A stretch of 64,000 bases of DNA from Streptococcus suis (GCF_902702775.1 NZ_LR738724.1:558001-622000); one strand, 5' to 3'; shown: positions 35,101 through 44,726, counted from the stretch's first letter. Program-made: numbers and translations. Notes: generated by a model not told the origin, from the letters alone.

Positions 35101-37560
35101 ATGAAAGACACAAGAACAAGCAATCGGTATGCCGTTGTAGATTTGGAAGCAACTGGTACAGGTACCGATGCAAAAATCATTCAAATCGGGATTGTTCTCG
35201 TTGAAAATGGAGAAATCATTGACAGTTACGCAACGGACATCAATCCCTATGAGCTACTGGATGACCATATCAAGAATCTGACAGGTATCACAGACCAACA
35301 GCTAAGTCAGGCTCCGGATTTTGGTCAGGTAGCAAGTACCATTTATGACATGATTGGAGATGCTATTTTTGTAGCACATAATGTCAAATTTGATGCCAAT
35401 CTCTTGGCAGAAGCACTCTTTTTTGAAGGCTATGAACTGTTGACGCCACGTGTAGATACGGTGGAATTATCACAGCTATTTTTCCCGACTTTTGAAAAAT
35501 ACAGCTTGGGAAATCTTGCAGAGCATTTGGAACTTGGTTTGGACCAGGCGCACACGGCCATATCAGATGCCATGGCTACGGCGCGCTTGTTCATCAAAAT
35601 TCAAGAGAAAATAAAGAGTTTACCCAGGTCTATTGTTGAAAAGATTCTTGATTTGGCGGACAATCTGCTCTTTGAATCCCGTCTGGTCATTGATGAAATG
35701 GTGCCTGTTCTGTCAGAAAACCTATCATACGATTTAGAATCTATTCATGGCTTGGTCTTGAAAAAGCCAGAAGAAATCAAGTCGGCCTACCGATTATCTG
35801 AAGATTTTTCGACCAATATTGCCCTTCTCGGCTTGCATGAACGCAAAAAACAAACAGCCTTCGCTCAAGTAGTAGAAAAACGCTTGGCTGACGAAGAAAA
35901 AGTGCATTTTATACAGGCACAGGCAGGCTTGGGGAAGACTTACGGTTATCTCTTGCCTTTACTTGCTAAGTCAGACCAGCCTTTATTGGTCACCGTACCG
36001 ACCAAGCTCCTTCAAGAGCAGATTATGGAAAAGGAAGGGAGCAAGCTTAAAGAGATATTTCGTATTCCAATTGTCTCTCTAAAATCGCCCAAGCATTTTA
36101 TCAAGTTAGACAGCTATTGGAGAACCCTGCAAAGGCAGGATGATAATCGCCTGGTCAATCAATTTAAGATGCAGGTCCTGGTCTGGCTGACAGAAACTCA
36201 CACAGGCGATTTGGACGAACTCAAGCAGAAACAACGCTATCAAGCCTACTTTGATGAGATTGCCCACGATGGGAAATTGGAGACTGAAAGTCTTTTTTGG
36301 GGCTGGGATTTTTGGCAACGGTTGAACCAACAAGCTCTCTCTAGTAGATTGCTCATTACCAACCACGCTTATTTTCTCAACCATCTTAAGGATCAAGACC
36401 CTCTCATGGATAAGCGTCTGGTGGTGATTGATGAAGCTCAAAAGTTTCTCTTGGCTGCTGAAAATCTAGCGACGGCTTCGCAAGATTTGACAAGTATGTT
36501 ACAAGTATTGCAAAGTAAAAAGGACAGAGCGACGACTATTTTGGACCAACGCTTGTATGAGTCTTGCCAGTTTGAACTCAACCATTTTTTGAGTCGTTTT
36601 CGTCAGCATGGTCAACGAGAGGTTCAAAAGGTTGAACTTCATCAACTTGGTCAGAACCTGGTGGAGCTTGGAGATGTTGATTTGCACGACTTGCATCAGC
36701 TCATAGACTATTACGATACCTTTTGGTTGGAGGAGAAAAATTTAGAAGAAAAGCGGCTTGCCTATTTGCGGGGCTCCAAGGACAGCCTCCTAAATGCGAC
36801 CAGCTACCTGCCTGATACCAAGATTTTCTGCATCAGCGCCACCTTGACCATCAGCAAAAAGGTCAGTCTGGCGGATCTGCTGGGCTTTGAGCAGGTCACC
36901 TTGGATTTGATACCGACTCAAACTGTGACCAACCAGCAGCTGCTTTTTCCGACTCATCTCCCCGACATCCTCGCTTGGACCAAGGAGGAGCATGCAGCTT
37001 ATTTGGCTACTACTTTAAGAGAAATAGCAGAGCTGGGACGACCGATTTTGGTCTTGTTCACATCGATTTCTCTGCTCTTGCAGGTGTCGGATTTGTTAGA
37101 AGACAATAACATTCCCCACCTAGCCCAGCACAAGCATGGACAGGAAATGACTCTCAAACGCAAATTTGAACGAGGGGAATGCCAAATTTTACTCGGCACA
37201 GGCGTATTCTGGGAGGGAGTTGACTTTGCCAGCCAGGACCAATTGATTCAGGTCATTACAAGGCTGCCATTCGACAATCCCAAAGACCGTTTTGTCCAGA
37301 AAATCAATCACCATCTACGTGAAGAAGGGAAAAATCCATTTTATGATTACAGCCTGCCTATGATGATGATTAAGCTCAAACAGGCCATCGGGCGTACCAA
37401 TCGTCATGACAAACAAGATTCACTAGTCTTGGTTTTGGACCCGCGTGTTCACACCAAACGCTATGGACGGCAAATTCTGTCCTTCTTTGAGAAAGATTAT
37501 TCAATGCTAAGTGTGGATGTGAAAGAAATAGAAGGAGCTATTCAAGATTTTTTTGAATAA
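35101..37560 (+). CDS. dinG: DinG-family helicase with N-terminal DEDDh exonuclease domain
   Basis: An 819-residue protein from ATG 35101. The N-terminal 3'-5' exonuclease resembles the DnaQ epsilon domain (YAVVDLEATGTG; FVAHNVKFDANLL; HTAISDAMATARL). The helicase part follows: Walker A AQAGLGKTYGY, DEAQ box (LVVIDEAQ), FCISATL, LLGTGVFWEGVDF and the motif VI region QAIGRTNRHD. The N-terminal cysteine cluster of E. coli DinG is not evident, as in other Gram-positive DinG. Longer starts at 35047 and 35092 exist, but 35092 lies inside the -10 box. Probably leaderless. Confidence 0.92.
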   Translation: MKDTRTSNRYAVVDLEATGTGTDAKIIQIGIVLVENGEIIDSYATDINPYELLDDHIKNLTGITDQQLSQAPDFGQVASTIYDMIGDAIFVAHNVKFDANLLAEALFFEGYELLTPRVDTVELSQLFFPTFEKYSLGNLAEHLELGLDQAHTAISDAMATARLFIKIQEKIKSLPRSIVEKILDLADNLLFESRLVIDEMVPVLSENLSYDLESIHGLVLKKPEEIKSAYRLSEDFSTNIALLGLHERKKQTAFAQVVEKRLADEEKVHFIQAQAGLGKTYGYLLPLLAKSDQPLLVTVPTKLLQEQIMEKEGSKLKEIFRIPIVSLKSPKHFIKLDSYWRTLQRQDDNRLVNQFKMQVLVWLTETHTGDLDELKQKQRYQAYFDEIAHDGKLETESLFWGWDFWQRLNQQALSSRLLITNHAYFLNHLKDQDPLMDKRLVVIDEAQKFLLAAENLATASQDLTSMLQVLQSKKDRATTILDQRLYESCQFELNHFLSRFRQHGQREVQKVELHQLGQNLVELGDVDLHDLHQLIDYYDTFWLEEKNLEEKRLAYLRGSKDSLLNATSYLPDTKIFCISATLTISKKVSLADLLGFEQVTLDLIPTQTVTNQQLLFPTHLPDILAWTKEEHAAYLATTLREIAELGRPILVLFTSISLLLQVSDLLEDNNIPHLAQHKHGQEMTLKRKFERGECQILLGTGVFWEGVDFASQDQLIQVITRLPFDNPKDRFVQKINHHLREEGKNPFYDYSLPMMMIKLKQAIGRTNRHDKQDSLVLVLDPRVHTKRYGRQILSFFEKDYSMLSVDVKEIEGAIQDFFE

Positions 37561-37564
37561 GTTG

Positions 37565-37591
37565 AAAGGGAGCCACAAGGCTTCCTTTTGT
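37565..37591 (+). terminator. Terminator of dinG
   Basis: AAAGGGAGCC, ACAA loop, GGCTTCCTTTT. Confidence 0.7.
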
Positions 37592-37666
37592 TTCGCGCGT
37601 TTTTAATGCTGCTCATATTCCCTTTCTCCTTGCTGAATAACAGTGATTTTCTTTATGATTAAAATA

Positions 37667-37675
37667 TGGTATAAT
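37667..37675 (+). promoter_or_regulatory. Extended -10 promoter of proBAC
   Basis: TGGTATAAT, about 32 bp before the proB start codon, with no good -35. Confidence 0.55.
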
Positions 37676-37707
37676 TTTCCAAATATTAGTTTTTGTGAGA
37701 AGAGATT

Positions 37708-38784
37708 ATGACAGAAAAAACAATTGTATTTAAGGTTGGGACAAGTTCTCTGACGCAAGAGAATGGCAGTCTGGACCGTATTAAGATTGCTCGGATTACC
37801 AATCAGCTGGCTCAGTTGCACCAGAAGGGCTACCAGATTGTGCTGGTGACTTCGGGGTCCATTGCTGCTGGTTTTCGGAGATTGGGATTTGACAAGCGAC
37901 CGACTAAGATTGCGGAGAAACAGGCTTCTGCGGCTGTGGGTCAGGGGTTGCTGATTGAGGAATACACGCAAAATCTAATGAAAGACGGCATTGTATCGGC
38001 GCAGATTTTGCTGACCCAGGATGATTTTGCGGATGCCAGACGTTATCAGAATGCTTCTCAGGCCTTGCAGGTCTTGCTCAAGCAACGGGCTATTCCTATT
38101 ATCAATGAAAATGATACCATTGCTATTGAGGAGATTAAGGTGGGGGATAACGATACTTTATCTGCCCAGGTGGCTTCTCTCTTGAAAGCAGACCTCTTGG
38201 TGCTTTTGACGGATGTGGATGGACTTTACACTGCCAATCCCAACAGTGATCCGACAGCCCAGCACTTGCCTGAAATCAAGGAAATTACGGAAGATTTGTT
38301 TGCCATGGCAGCAGGAGCAGGCTCGTCTAACGGAACAGGTGGCATGACCACAAAATTGCAAGCGGCACAGATTGCGACCAAGTCAGGAGTGCCCGTCTTT
38401 ATCTGCTCTTCAAAAGAGGATACTGCTCTCTTACAGGCGGTCACCCAAGCCAACCGTGGCACACTCTTTTTAGCAGATGACCATGCCATGAACCAACGTA
38501 AGCAGTGGATGGCCTTCTATGCTCGGACAGACGCGGCGGTTGAAGTGGATGCAGGAGCAGTTGATGCTATGTTGCACCAGGGGCGCAGTTTGTTAGCTAC
38601 TGGTGTCAAAGCCCTCGAAGGTGACTTTGAAGTGGGGCAGGTCGTAGAGGTTTATAGTCAAGCAGACCATCGTTTGATTGGTAAAGGGCGGGTTAAACTG
38701 TCCTCCAAAGACTTGCAGGACCAGTTGGCAAATGGCAGAGCAGAGGGCGTGTTGATTCACCGCAACGATTGGGTGAGCTTATAG
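37708..38784 (+). CDS. proB: Glutamate 5-kinase
   Basis: A 358-residue first enzyme of proline synthesis, feedback-inhibited by proline in its family. Kinase domain: [51 protein letters not shown], and [17 protein letters not shown]-terminal PUA domain begins near residue 275 ([22 protein letters not shown]). First gene of proB-proA-proC. Confidence 0.96.
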   Translation: MTEKTIVFKVGTSSLTQENGSLDRIKIARITNQLAQLHQKGYQIVLVTSGSIAAGFRRLGFDKRPTKIAEKQASAAVGQGLLIEEYTQNLMKDGIVSAQILLTQDDFADARRYQNASQALQVLLKQRAIPIINENDTIAIEEIKVGDNDTLSAQVASLLKADLLVLLTDVDGLYTANPNSDPTAQHLPEIKEITEDLFAMAAGAGSSNGTGGMTTKLQAAQIATKSGVPVFICSSKEDTALLQAVTQANRGTLFLADDHAMNQRKQWMAFYARTDAAVEVDAGAVDAMLHQGRSLLATGVKALEGDFEVGQVVEVYSQADHRLIGKGRVKLSSKDLQDQLANGRAEGVLIHRNDWVSL

Positions 38785-38848
38785 TTGTTCAGTTTGTCTT
38801 GATTATGTTGACGAACGAGCAAACTGAAAGACTAAAAAGGAGAAATTT

Positions 38849-40087
38849 ATGACAACAACACAAGCATTATTAGATAGTTTATTGACTCACAAGGCCTCTA
38901 TCAACCTTGCAACAACCGAACAGAAAAACCAGGCCCTGTCAGCTATGGCAGACCAGTTGGTTGCTCAGACTGAGGTAATTTTAGCTGGCAATGCCATTGA
39001 TATGGAGAATGCCCAAGGCAAGATTAGCCAAGTCATGCAGGACCGTTTGCTCCTGACAGCTGAGCGGATTGAAGCTATGGCAGACGGCATTCGTGCCTTG
39101 ATTGGCTTGCCAGATCCTGTTGGACTGGTCTTGGAAGAATTCACTCGGGCAGATGGCTTGAACATTCGCAAGAAATCCATTCCCTTTGGCTTGGTGGGAA
39201 TGATTTATGAAAGTCGTCCAAATGTGACTTCAGACGCTGCAGCCTTGGCAATCAAGAGCGGAAACGCAGTCATTTTACGTGGTGGCAAGGAAGCCTTTCA
39301 TTCGGCTCAGGCCATTGTCACAGCCCTCAAGGCTGGTTTGGAAGAGGCTGGTCTTTCTCCAAAGGTCATTGAGTTGGTCCAAGATACCAGCCGTGCCTCT
39401 GCGACGGAGTTGATGACTGCCAAAGGAAAGATTGACTTGTTGGTGCCACGTGGCGGTGCAGGACTCATTCAAGCTGTTGTAGAAAATGCGACTGTGCCAG
39501 TTATCGAAACAGGCACTGGTATCTGCCATGTCTATGTGGATAAGGATGCGGACTTGAACAAGGCCTTGCGGATTGTGGTTAATGCTAAAACCAGTCGTCC
39601 CTCAGTCTGCAATGCGGCGGAAGTCTTGCTAGTTCACGAAGCCATCGCCAGCCAATTCCTACCACGCTTGGAAGAAGCTCTGGCTGGTCAGGTGGAATTA
39701 CGTGCTGACAGTCAGGCCCAGGCTTTTCTCAATCAAGCAACACCAGCAGGCGACCAAGATTTTGACACAGAATTTTTGGACTATATCTTGGCTGTCAAAG
39801 TCGTTTCAAGTGTAGAAGAGGCTGTCAGCCACATCGCCCAACACTCGACAGGGCACAGCGAGGCCATTGTGACGGAAAACAGCCAGACGGCTGACCTTTT
39901 CACACTCCATGTGGACTCGGCAGCCGTCTATGTCAATGCCTCGACCCGATTCACAGACGGAGGCGAGTTCGGTCTGGGCTGCGAGCTGGGCATTTCCACC
40001 CAGAAGATGCACGCCCGTGGTCCTATGGGCCTGCGTGAGATGACCACCTACAAGTACATCATCACAGGCGACGGCCATATTCGCTAG
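38849..40087 (+). CDS. proA: Gamma-glutamyl phosphate reductase
   Basis: A 412-residue aldehyde-dehydrogenase-fold enzyme giving glutamate semialdehyde. Visible: [34 protein letters not shown] (in part), the PRGGAGL loop, the catalytic Cys in [10 protein letters not shown], and [10 protein letters not shown]. 64 bp after proB and 9 bp before proC, so co-transcribed. Confidence 0.97.
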   Translation: MTTTQALLDSLLTHKASINLATTEQKNQALSAMADQLVAQTEVILAGNAIDMENAQGKISQVMQDRLLLTAERIEAMADGIRALIGLPDPVGLVLEEFTRADGLNIRKKSIPFGLVGMIYESRPNVTSDAAALAIKSGNAVILRGGKEAFHSAQAIVTALKAGLEEAGLSPKVIELVQDTSRASATELMTAKGKIDLLVPRGGAGLIQAVVENATVPVIETGTGICHVYVDKDADLNKALRIVVNAKTSRPSVCNAAEVLLVHEAIASQFLPRLEEALAGQVELRADSQAQAFLNQATPAGDQDFDTEFLDYILAVKVVSSVEEAVSHIAQHSTGHSEAIVTENSQTADLFTLHVDSAAVYVNASTRFTDGGEFGLGCELGISTQKMHARGPMGLREMTTYKYIITGDGHIR

Positions 40088-40096
40088 GAGGACAAG

Positions 40097-40882
40097 ATGA
40101 AGATTGGATTTATCGGACTGGGCAACATGGGAGCGGCCCTGGCCCAAGCGGTCAGCCAGCAACCAGACACCCAGCTCCTCCTCAGCAACCACAACCCAGC
40201 AAAAGCCCAGGCTCTTCAAGAGAAGGTGGGCGGTCAGCTTTTTTCTAATGGGGAAATAGCAGAGCAGGCCGAGGTCATTTTCCTTGGGGTCAAGCCTCAC
40301 CTAATTCAGTCCGTTTTGTCAGGCTTACAGGACCAGATTAGCCAGAATCCGTCAGCTATTTGGATTTCCATGGCAGCGGGAGTGACCATTGATAGCCTGG
40401 CAGAATTTGTGTCGGCAGATAAACTCATCCGGATTATGCCCAATACACCTGTCGCTATCGGCCAAGGCATGACAACCTATAGCTTGGTCAATCCAGAGCT
40501 CGCTCCGCTATTGGAACAAATCCTAGAAAAATCAGGCAAGGTCCAACAGGTGCCAGAGAGCCTAATTGACGCAGCGACGGCTATCGCAGGCTGCGGTCCA
40601 GCCTTTGTCTATCAGATGATTGAGGCCTTGACGGATGCTGGTGTGCAGAACGGGCTGACGGCTCAAGACGCCAAAGTTCTTGCAGCTCAAACCCTAACAG
40701 GTACCGCCCAAATGGTCTTGAACAGCGACAAGCACCCAGCCCAACTGAGACAGGAAGTGACTTCGCCAGGCGGTTCGACCATCGCAGGCGTGGTAGCTCT
40801 TGAAAAAGAAGGCTTCCGTTACGCCATCATCAAGGCAGTCGCTGCTGCCCTCAAAAAGACGAGAAAATTGGGTAAAAAATAG
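40097..40882 (+). CDS. proC: Pyrroline-5-carboxylate reductase
   Basis: A 261-residue last enzyme of proline synthesis, NAD(P)H-dependent. Rossmann start IGFIGLGNMGAAL, VKPHLI, MPNTPVAIGQG, and the signature region TGTAQMVLNSDKHPAQLRQEVTSPGGSTIAGV (in part TSPGGSTIAG). Full length. Ends just before a terminator facing the TetR-type gene. Confidence 0.97.
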   Translation: MKIGFIGLGNMGAALAQAVSQQPDTQLLLSNHNPAKAQALQEKVGGQLFSNGEIAEQAEVIFLGVKPHLIQSVLSGLQDQISQNPSAIWISMAAGVTIDSLAEFVSADKLIRIMPNTPVAIGQGMTTYSLVNPELAPLLEQILEKSGKVQQVPESLIDAATAIAGCGPAFVYQMIEALTDAGVQNGLTAQDAKVLAAQTLTGTAQMVLNSDKHPAQLRQEVTSPGGSTIAGVVALEKEGFRYAIIKAVAAALKKTRKLGKK

Positions 40883-40892
40883 AAGACAGCAA

Positions 40893-40925
40893 AAAACGGG
40901 ACTTTTAATCCCGTTTTGTTTTTTC
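40893..40925. terminator. Bidirectional terminator after proC
   Basis: AAAACGGGA, 7-nt loop, TCCCGTTTT, T-rich on one side and A-rich on the other. The minus-strand TetR-type gene ends inside it. Confidence 0.8.
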
Positions 40926-41309
40926 CTTGATCCATTGACTAACGTTGGACAGGGTTTTGCTTTGCTCTGCCTTGCGTTTTTGTTCGTGGACAAAATCTGC
41001 AAAGCTTTGCTTGACGCCGTCCTTTTGAACCTTATCCTGCAAATCATGCCATTTCTTTTTGAGGTTGCTGGAAGTCCGTTCGTAATAAATCTCTAAAATT
41101 TCTTCTTTTGACTTATAATTGCGATAGAAAGCGTTGCGAGAAACTCCCGCTTTACGAACCAATTCAGATACCGAAATTTGCTTGAGCTCCTTTTTCTCTA
41201 GGAGAAATAGCAGAGCAGTTTCTATTGATTCCTTAGTCAGTTGATTCGCTTCTTTATTTGATTGATAGAGGTTTTTCAAAGATTGGGGTGAAATTTTACG
41301 ACCTGCCAT
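40905..41309 (-). CDS. Short TetR-family regulator
   Basis: A 134-residue protein whose N-terminal half is a TetR-type helix-turn-helix (LTKESIETALLFLLEKKEL; ISVSELVRKAGVSRNAFYRNYKSKEEIL). The C-terminal ligand domain is much shorter than the usual 120-130 residues, only a basic helix pair (KKKWHDLQDKVQKDG; FADFVHEQKRKAEQS), so ligand sensing may be lost. Divergent from degV, with a perfect palindrome between them that probably is its operator. Confidence 0.85.
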   Translation of the reverse strand: MAGRKISPQSLKNLYQSNKEANQLTKESIETALLFLLEKKELKQISVSELVRKAGVSRNAFYRNYKSKEEILEIYYERTSSNLKKKWHDLQDKVQKDGVKQSFADFVHEQKRKAEQSKTLSNVSQWIKEKTKRD

Positions 41310-41331
41310 AGTTTTCCTTTTCCGAGTGTCA

Positions 41332-41357
41332 CATCTGAAAGAAAATGCTTTCAGATG
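41332..41357. promoter_or_regulatory. Perfect inverted repeat between the TetR-type gene and degV
   Basis: CATCTGAAAG, 6-bp spacer AAAATG, CTTTCAGATG: 10-bp perfect arms. It overlaps the position of the -35 of the degV promoter (extended -10 TGATATAAT at 41369-41377), and lies 23 bp upstream of the TetR-type start codon. Likely operator controlling both genes. Confidence 0.7.
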
Positions 41358-41435
41358 GGGTAGTTTAATGATATAATTGTAAGTAAATAGAGATTTATTG
41401 TCAAATAAAAAAGTAAAATTGGAAATGAGAATATT

Positions 41436-42287
41436 ATGTCAAAATGGAAAATTGTTGCAGATTCGGGCTGTGACTATCGTCAATTAGATAATCTAGCTCC
41501 GGATAGGGAATTTATTAGTGTGCCACTTACCATCCAGGTTGGAGAACAAGCATTTGTTGATGATGCAAGCTTGGATATTGATCACATGATGGAGGTGATG
41601 GAGGCATCTAAGGCTGCAGCTGGGTCGGCGTGTCCAAGTCCGCAGGCTTATCAGGCAGCTTTTGAGGGAGCTGAGAACATTATCGTTGTGACGATTACAG
41701 GTGGGCTATCGGGGAGTTTTAATGCGGCACGTGTAGCTAGGGATATGTATATCGAAGAGCATCCGAATGTCAATATCCATTTGATAGATAGTTTGTCAGC
41801 CAGTGGGGAGATGGATTTACTTGTAGATGAAATCAATCGCTTAATTGGTTCAGGATTAGATTTTCCACAAGTAGTAGAAGCGATAACTCACTATCGGGAA
41901 CACAGTAAGCTTCTCTTTGTTTTAGCGAAGGTTGATAATCTTGTTAAGAATGGAAGGCTGAGCAAATTGGTAGGCACTGTCGTTGGTCTTCTCAATATCC
42001 GTATGGTTGGTGAGGCAAGTGCTGAAGGAAAATTAGAGTTGCTTCAAAAGGCGCGTGGTCATAAGAAATCTGTGACAGCAGCCTTTGAAGAAATGAAAAA
42101 AGCAGGCTATGATGGTGGTCGAATTGTCATGGCCCACCGCAATAATGCCAAGTTTTTCCAACAATTCTCAGAGTTGGTAAAAGCAAGTTTTCCAATGGCT
42201 GTTATTGACGAAGTTGCAACATCAGGTCTATGCAGTTTTTATGCTGAAGAAGGCGGACTTTTGATGGGCTATGAAGTGAAAGCGTGA
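41436..42287 (+). CDS. degV: DegV-family fatty-acid-binding protein
   Basis: A 283-residue DegV protein; the family binds a fatty acid and presents it to fatty acid kinase (FakB-like role). Visible: WKIVADSGCDY, a TITGGLSGSFNAAR phosphate-contact region, IHLIDSLSASGEM, and FVLAKVDNLVKNGRLSKL. The family ligand-binding residues in SCPSPQAYQAAF are kept. Corresponds to orfZ of the classical S. suis region upstream of cps. A BOX-like element follows. Confidence 0.92.
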   Translation: MSKWKIVADSGCDYRQLDNLAPDREFISVPLTIQVGEQAFVDDASLDIDHMMEVMEASKAAAGSACPSPQAYQAAFEGAENIIVVTITGGLSGSFNAARVARDMYIEEHPNVNIHLIDSLSASGEMDLLVDEINRLIGSGLDFPQVVEAITHYREHSKLLFVLAKVDNLVKNGRLSKLVGTVVGLLNIRMVGEASAEGKLELLQKARGHKKSVTAAFEEMKKAGYDGGRIVMAHRNNAKFFQQFSELVKASFPMAVIDEVATSGLCSFYAEEGGLLMGYEVKA

Positions 42288-42298
42288 TTCACAGAGTA

Positions 42299-42452
42299 AT
42301 ACTCAATGAAAATCAAAAGTAGCCTAGGAAACGAAGTCGAAGATAGAACTCTGTTACTATCTTATTTCAAGGTAACAGGCTGAAAACCTCCACTGGAGCT
42401 TTTCACTCATCAAGGCTCTTGACAACGGATAATTTTGATTTTCGAAGAGTAT
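42299..42452. repeat. BOX-like element, copy 5 (154 bp)
   Basis: ATACTCAATGAAAATC to GATTTTCGAAGAGTAT; the reverse complement matches copy 1 at 2725-2878 over the whole length with about five differences by eye. It lies 11 bp after the degV stop. Confidence 0.85.
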
Positions 42453-42484
42453 AACAATTTTGGGATGTAATTTCCATTATAGAA

Positions 42485-42518
42485 TAATCCCCCTCGTCTT
42501 TTAAGTTCGAGGGGGATT
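42485..42518. terminator. Bidirectional terminator between degV and the MocR-type gene
   Basis: AATCCCCCTCG, loop, CGAGGGGGATT. Confidence 0.8.
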
Positions 42519-42540
42519 ATTTGCATGAGGTTATTAGATT

Positions 42541-43800
42541 TCACTCATTCAAATATCTCACAAGTTGCTCCAGCTTATCTGCAAAATCTTGTTCAAAGAA
42601 GATCTGTAAGAAATCAGCATTCTGTCCGCTGAAATAATAACACTTTCCAAACATGTGTTGGACGCTAGGCGAAAGAATCCCCTTGCTTAGCTGAAAGGTC
42701 ACGCTCCCTTTGGAAATTCGATATGGGATATTCAAAGCGTATTTCTCTAAACAATCTTTTATTTTATTCCACTGAGCGTGATAAATATGATGAAGATGCT
42801 GTGTGTTCCGTGCAAACATACCGTTATCAATGTAGAGTGAGAGAGCTTTTTGCATGATAAGATTGGTATCGTAGTCGATTAGACTCTTATGTTTGATGAA
42901 GGAATCACGTAGCTGATTAGGAAGGCTGATTGCACCGATTCGGAGGGCAGGAAAGAGTGTCGGTGTAAAAGATTTTATGTAGATGACACGATTATCTGTA
43001 TCAAGATAGTGTAAAGGTAGGCTATGACTAGAGTCGAAATCTGCCAAATAGTCATCCTCAATGATGTAGACATCGTATTGCTTTGCTAATTTTACGATGG
43101 CTGTTTTTGTTGCTATATCATAAGTTGAACCGAGAGGGTTGTGCAAGCGAGGAATTGTGTAGAAAAACTTAATTTTTCCAGTTTGGAAGATACTTTCCAA
43201 TTCTTCTAGGTCAATTCCATCTAAATCCCGTTCAATTGTTTGATAGGGGATTCCTTGATGTCGAATGAGCTCGATCATTCGTGAGTAGGTAGGGTTCTCT
43301 ATCAAGATTTCCGTTTTTCCAGCCAAGGTTTCCATTTGTGTGAGAATATATAGAGCTTGTTGACTACCAGCTGTGATAACCAGCTGGTCTTTTTTTGTAT
43401 AGACATGATAGTCCATTAACAGACTTTGAACGGAGGAAATCAATTCTGCCAATCCCTCTTGCTGGTGGTAGTAGTTGAATAGGTAATTTTCCCGCCCAAT
43501 AAGACTTTCGTTTAGACAAATCCGAAAATCTTCATAGGGTAATTCTTGAAAGTCTGCAGGATTGAGCTCTACAGTATGGTCTTGGAAATCTCTATCTTCT
43601 AAGATATAATAACCGCTTTTTTCGACAGCGTAGATTTTATTTTGGTACTTTAATTCCAACATAGCCTTTTGGACAGTGTCTTTGCTACAATGGTATTGCT
43701 CGCTGAGTTGACGGATAGAAGGTAATTTCTCTCCACGTTTGAATCGGTGTTCCTCTATTCCAGTCAAAATATCTTGGATGATAACTTGATATTTTTTCAT
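42541..43800 (-). CDS. MocR-type regulator (GntR helix-turn-helix plus aminotransferase-like domain)
   Basis: A 419-residue transcription regulator. N-terminal GntR winged helix (KRGEKLPSIRQLSEQYHCSKDTVQKAMLEL in part) and a fold-type I PLP-dependent domain with the AGSQQALYILTQ and IIEDDYLADF motifs and the PLP lysine in VIYIKSFTPTLFPALRIGAI. MocR proteins control vitamin B6, GABA or amino acid genes. Matches orfY of the S. suis cps flank by position. Divergent from yaaA. Confidence 0.9.
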   Translation of the reverse strand: MKKYQVIIQDILTGIEEHRFKRGEKLPSIRQLSEQYHCSKDTVQKAMLELKYQNKIYAVEKSGYYILEDRDFQDHTVELNPADFQELPYEDFRICLNESLIGRENYLFNYYHQQEGLAELISSVQSLLMDYHVYTKKDQLVITAGSQQALYILTQMETLAGKTEILIENPTYSRMIELIRHQGIPYQTIERDLDGIDLEELESIFQTGKIKFFYTIPRLHNPLGSTYDIATKTAIVKLAKQYDVYIIEDDYLADFDSSHSLPLHYLDTDNRVIYIKSFTPTLFPALRIGAISLPNQLRDSFIKHKSLIDYDTNLIMQKALSLYIDNGMFARNTQHLHHIYHAQWNKIKDCLEKYALNIPYRISKGSVTFQLSKGILSPSVQHMFGKCYYFSGQNADFLQIFFEQDFADKLEQLVRYLNE

Positions 43801-43907
43801 CTAAGCCCCCTTTTTTATAGACTATGTTACTAGCTAGTATATAGGAAAAGTTGCAGAAATACAATATATGAATAATGGGGTTGAGGCTCAGGAATTAAGC
43901 TACTATA

Positions 43908-43916
43908 TGGTATAAT
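43908..43916 (+). promoter_or_regulatory. Extended -10 promoter of yaaA, adjacent to the start codon
   Basis: TGGTATAAT; the ATG at 43923 lies seven bases after the box, so the mRNA is predicted to be leaderless. No Shine-Dalgarno is visible. Confidence 0.55.
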
Positions 43917-43922
43917 TAAGTG

Positions 43923-44657
43923 ATGAAAATAATTATACCTAATGCAAAAGAAGTAAATACAAATCTAGAGAATGCCTCGTTTTATCCCCTGTCTGATCGA
44001 AGCAAGCCGGTGCTGGATGCCATAAGTCAATTTGATGTAAAAAAGATGGCAGCCTTTTATAAATTGAATGAAGAAAAGGCTGAGTTAGAAGCTGATCGTT
44101 GGCATCGAATCAGGACAGGTCAAGCAAAAACCTATCCAGCCTGGCAGTTATATGATGGTCTCATGTATCGTTATATGGATAGGCGAGGTATAGGTTCGAA
44201 AGAAGAAAATTACCTACGTGACCACGTTCGTGTTGCGACAGCCTTATACGGATTGATTCATCCTTTTGAATTCATTTCACCTCACCGCTTAGATTTTCAA
44301 GGGAGCTTAAAGATAGGCAATCAATCTTTGAAACAGTACTGGCGACCGTATTATGACCAAGAAGTTGGTGATGATGAACTGATTCTCTCATTGGCTTCGT
44401 CAGAATTTGAGCAGGTATTTTCTCCACAGATTCAGAAAAGATTAGTTAAAATTCTTTTCATGGAAGAAAAAGCAGGTCAGCTAAAAGTTCACTCGACTAT
44501 ATCAAAAAAAGGTAGAGGAAGATTGCTGTCCTGGTTGGCTAAGAACAATATTCAGAAATTATCGGACATTCAAGATTTTAAGGTGGATGGCTTTGAATAT
44601 TGTGCTTCCGAATCAACGGCAAACCAACTGACCTTCATCCGATCAATCAAAATGTGA
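43923..44657 (+). CDS. yaaA: YaaA peroxide-stress protein
   Basis: A 244-residue YaaA/DUF328 protein; E. coli YaaA limits intracellular iron during peroxide stress. Landmarks: KIIIPNAKEVN at the N-terminus, AATALYGLIHPFEFISPHRLDFQ (in part) and LILSLASSEFEQVFS; the C-terminal helix-hairpin region KKGRGRLLSWLAKNNI. Start at ATG 43923 or GTG 43920. Position matches orfX next to cps in S. suis. Confidence 0.9.
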   Translation: MKIIIPNAKEVNTNLENASFYPLSDRSKPVLDAISQFDVKKMAAFYKLNEEKAELEADRWHRIRTGQAKTYPAWQLYDGLMYRYMDRRGIGSKEENYLRDHVRVATALYGLIHPFEFISPHRLDFQGSLKIGNQSLKQYWRPYYDQEVGDDELILSLASSEFEQVFSPQIQKRLVKILFMEEKAGQLKVHSTISKKGRGRLLSWLAKNNIQKLSDIQDFKVDGFEYCASESTANQLTFIRSIKM

Positions 44658-44717
44658 AATTATGAACAAGATAACGTTTTCCAGCACTAAAGAAGGGTAG
44701 GAAAATATTAATTTCTA

Positions 44718-44726
44718 TGATATAAT
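44718..44726 (+). promoter_or_regulatory. Promoter of the capsule operon
   Basis: TGATATAAT extended -10; transcription would begin near 44733, 25 bp before the wzg ATG with its AAAGGAAGG site. No good -35 visible. Confidence 0.6.

Noticed and set aside
39806..40300. 164-residue minus-strand ORF over the proA-proC junction
   Set aside because: Antisense to two conserved genes, without start signals or recognisable domains.
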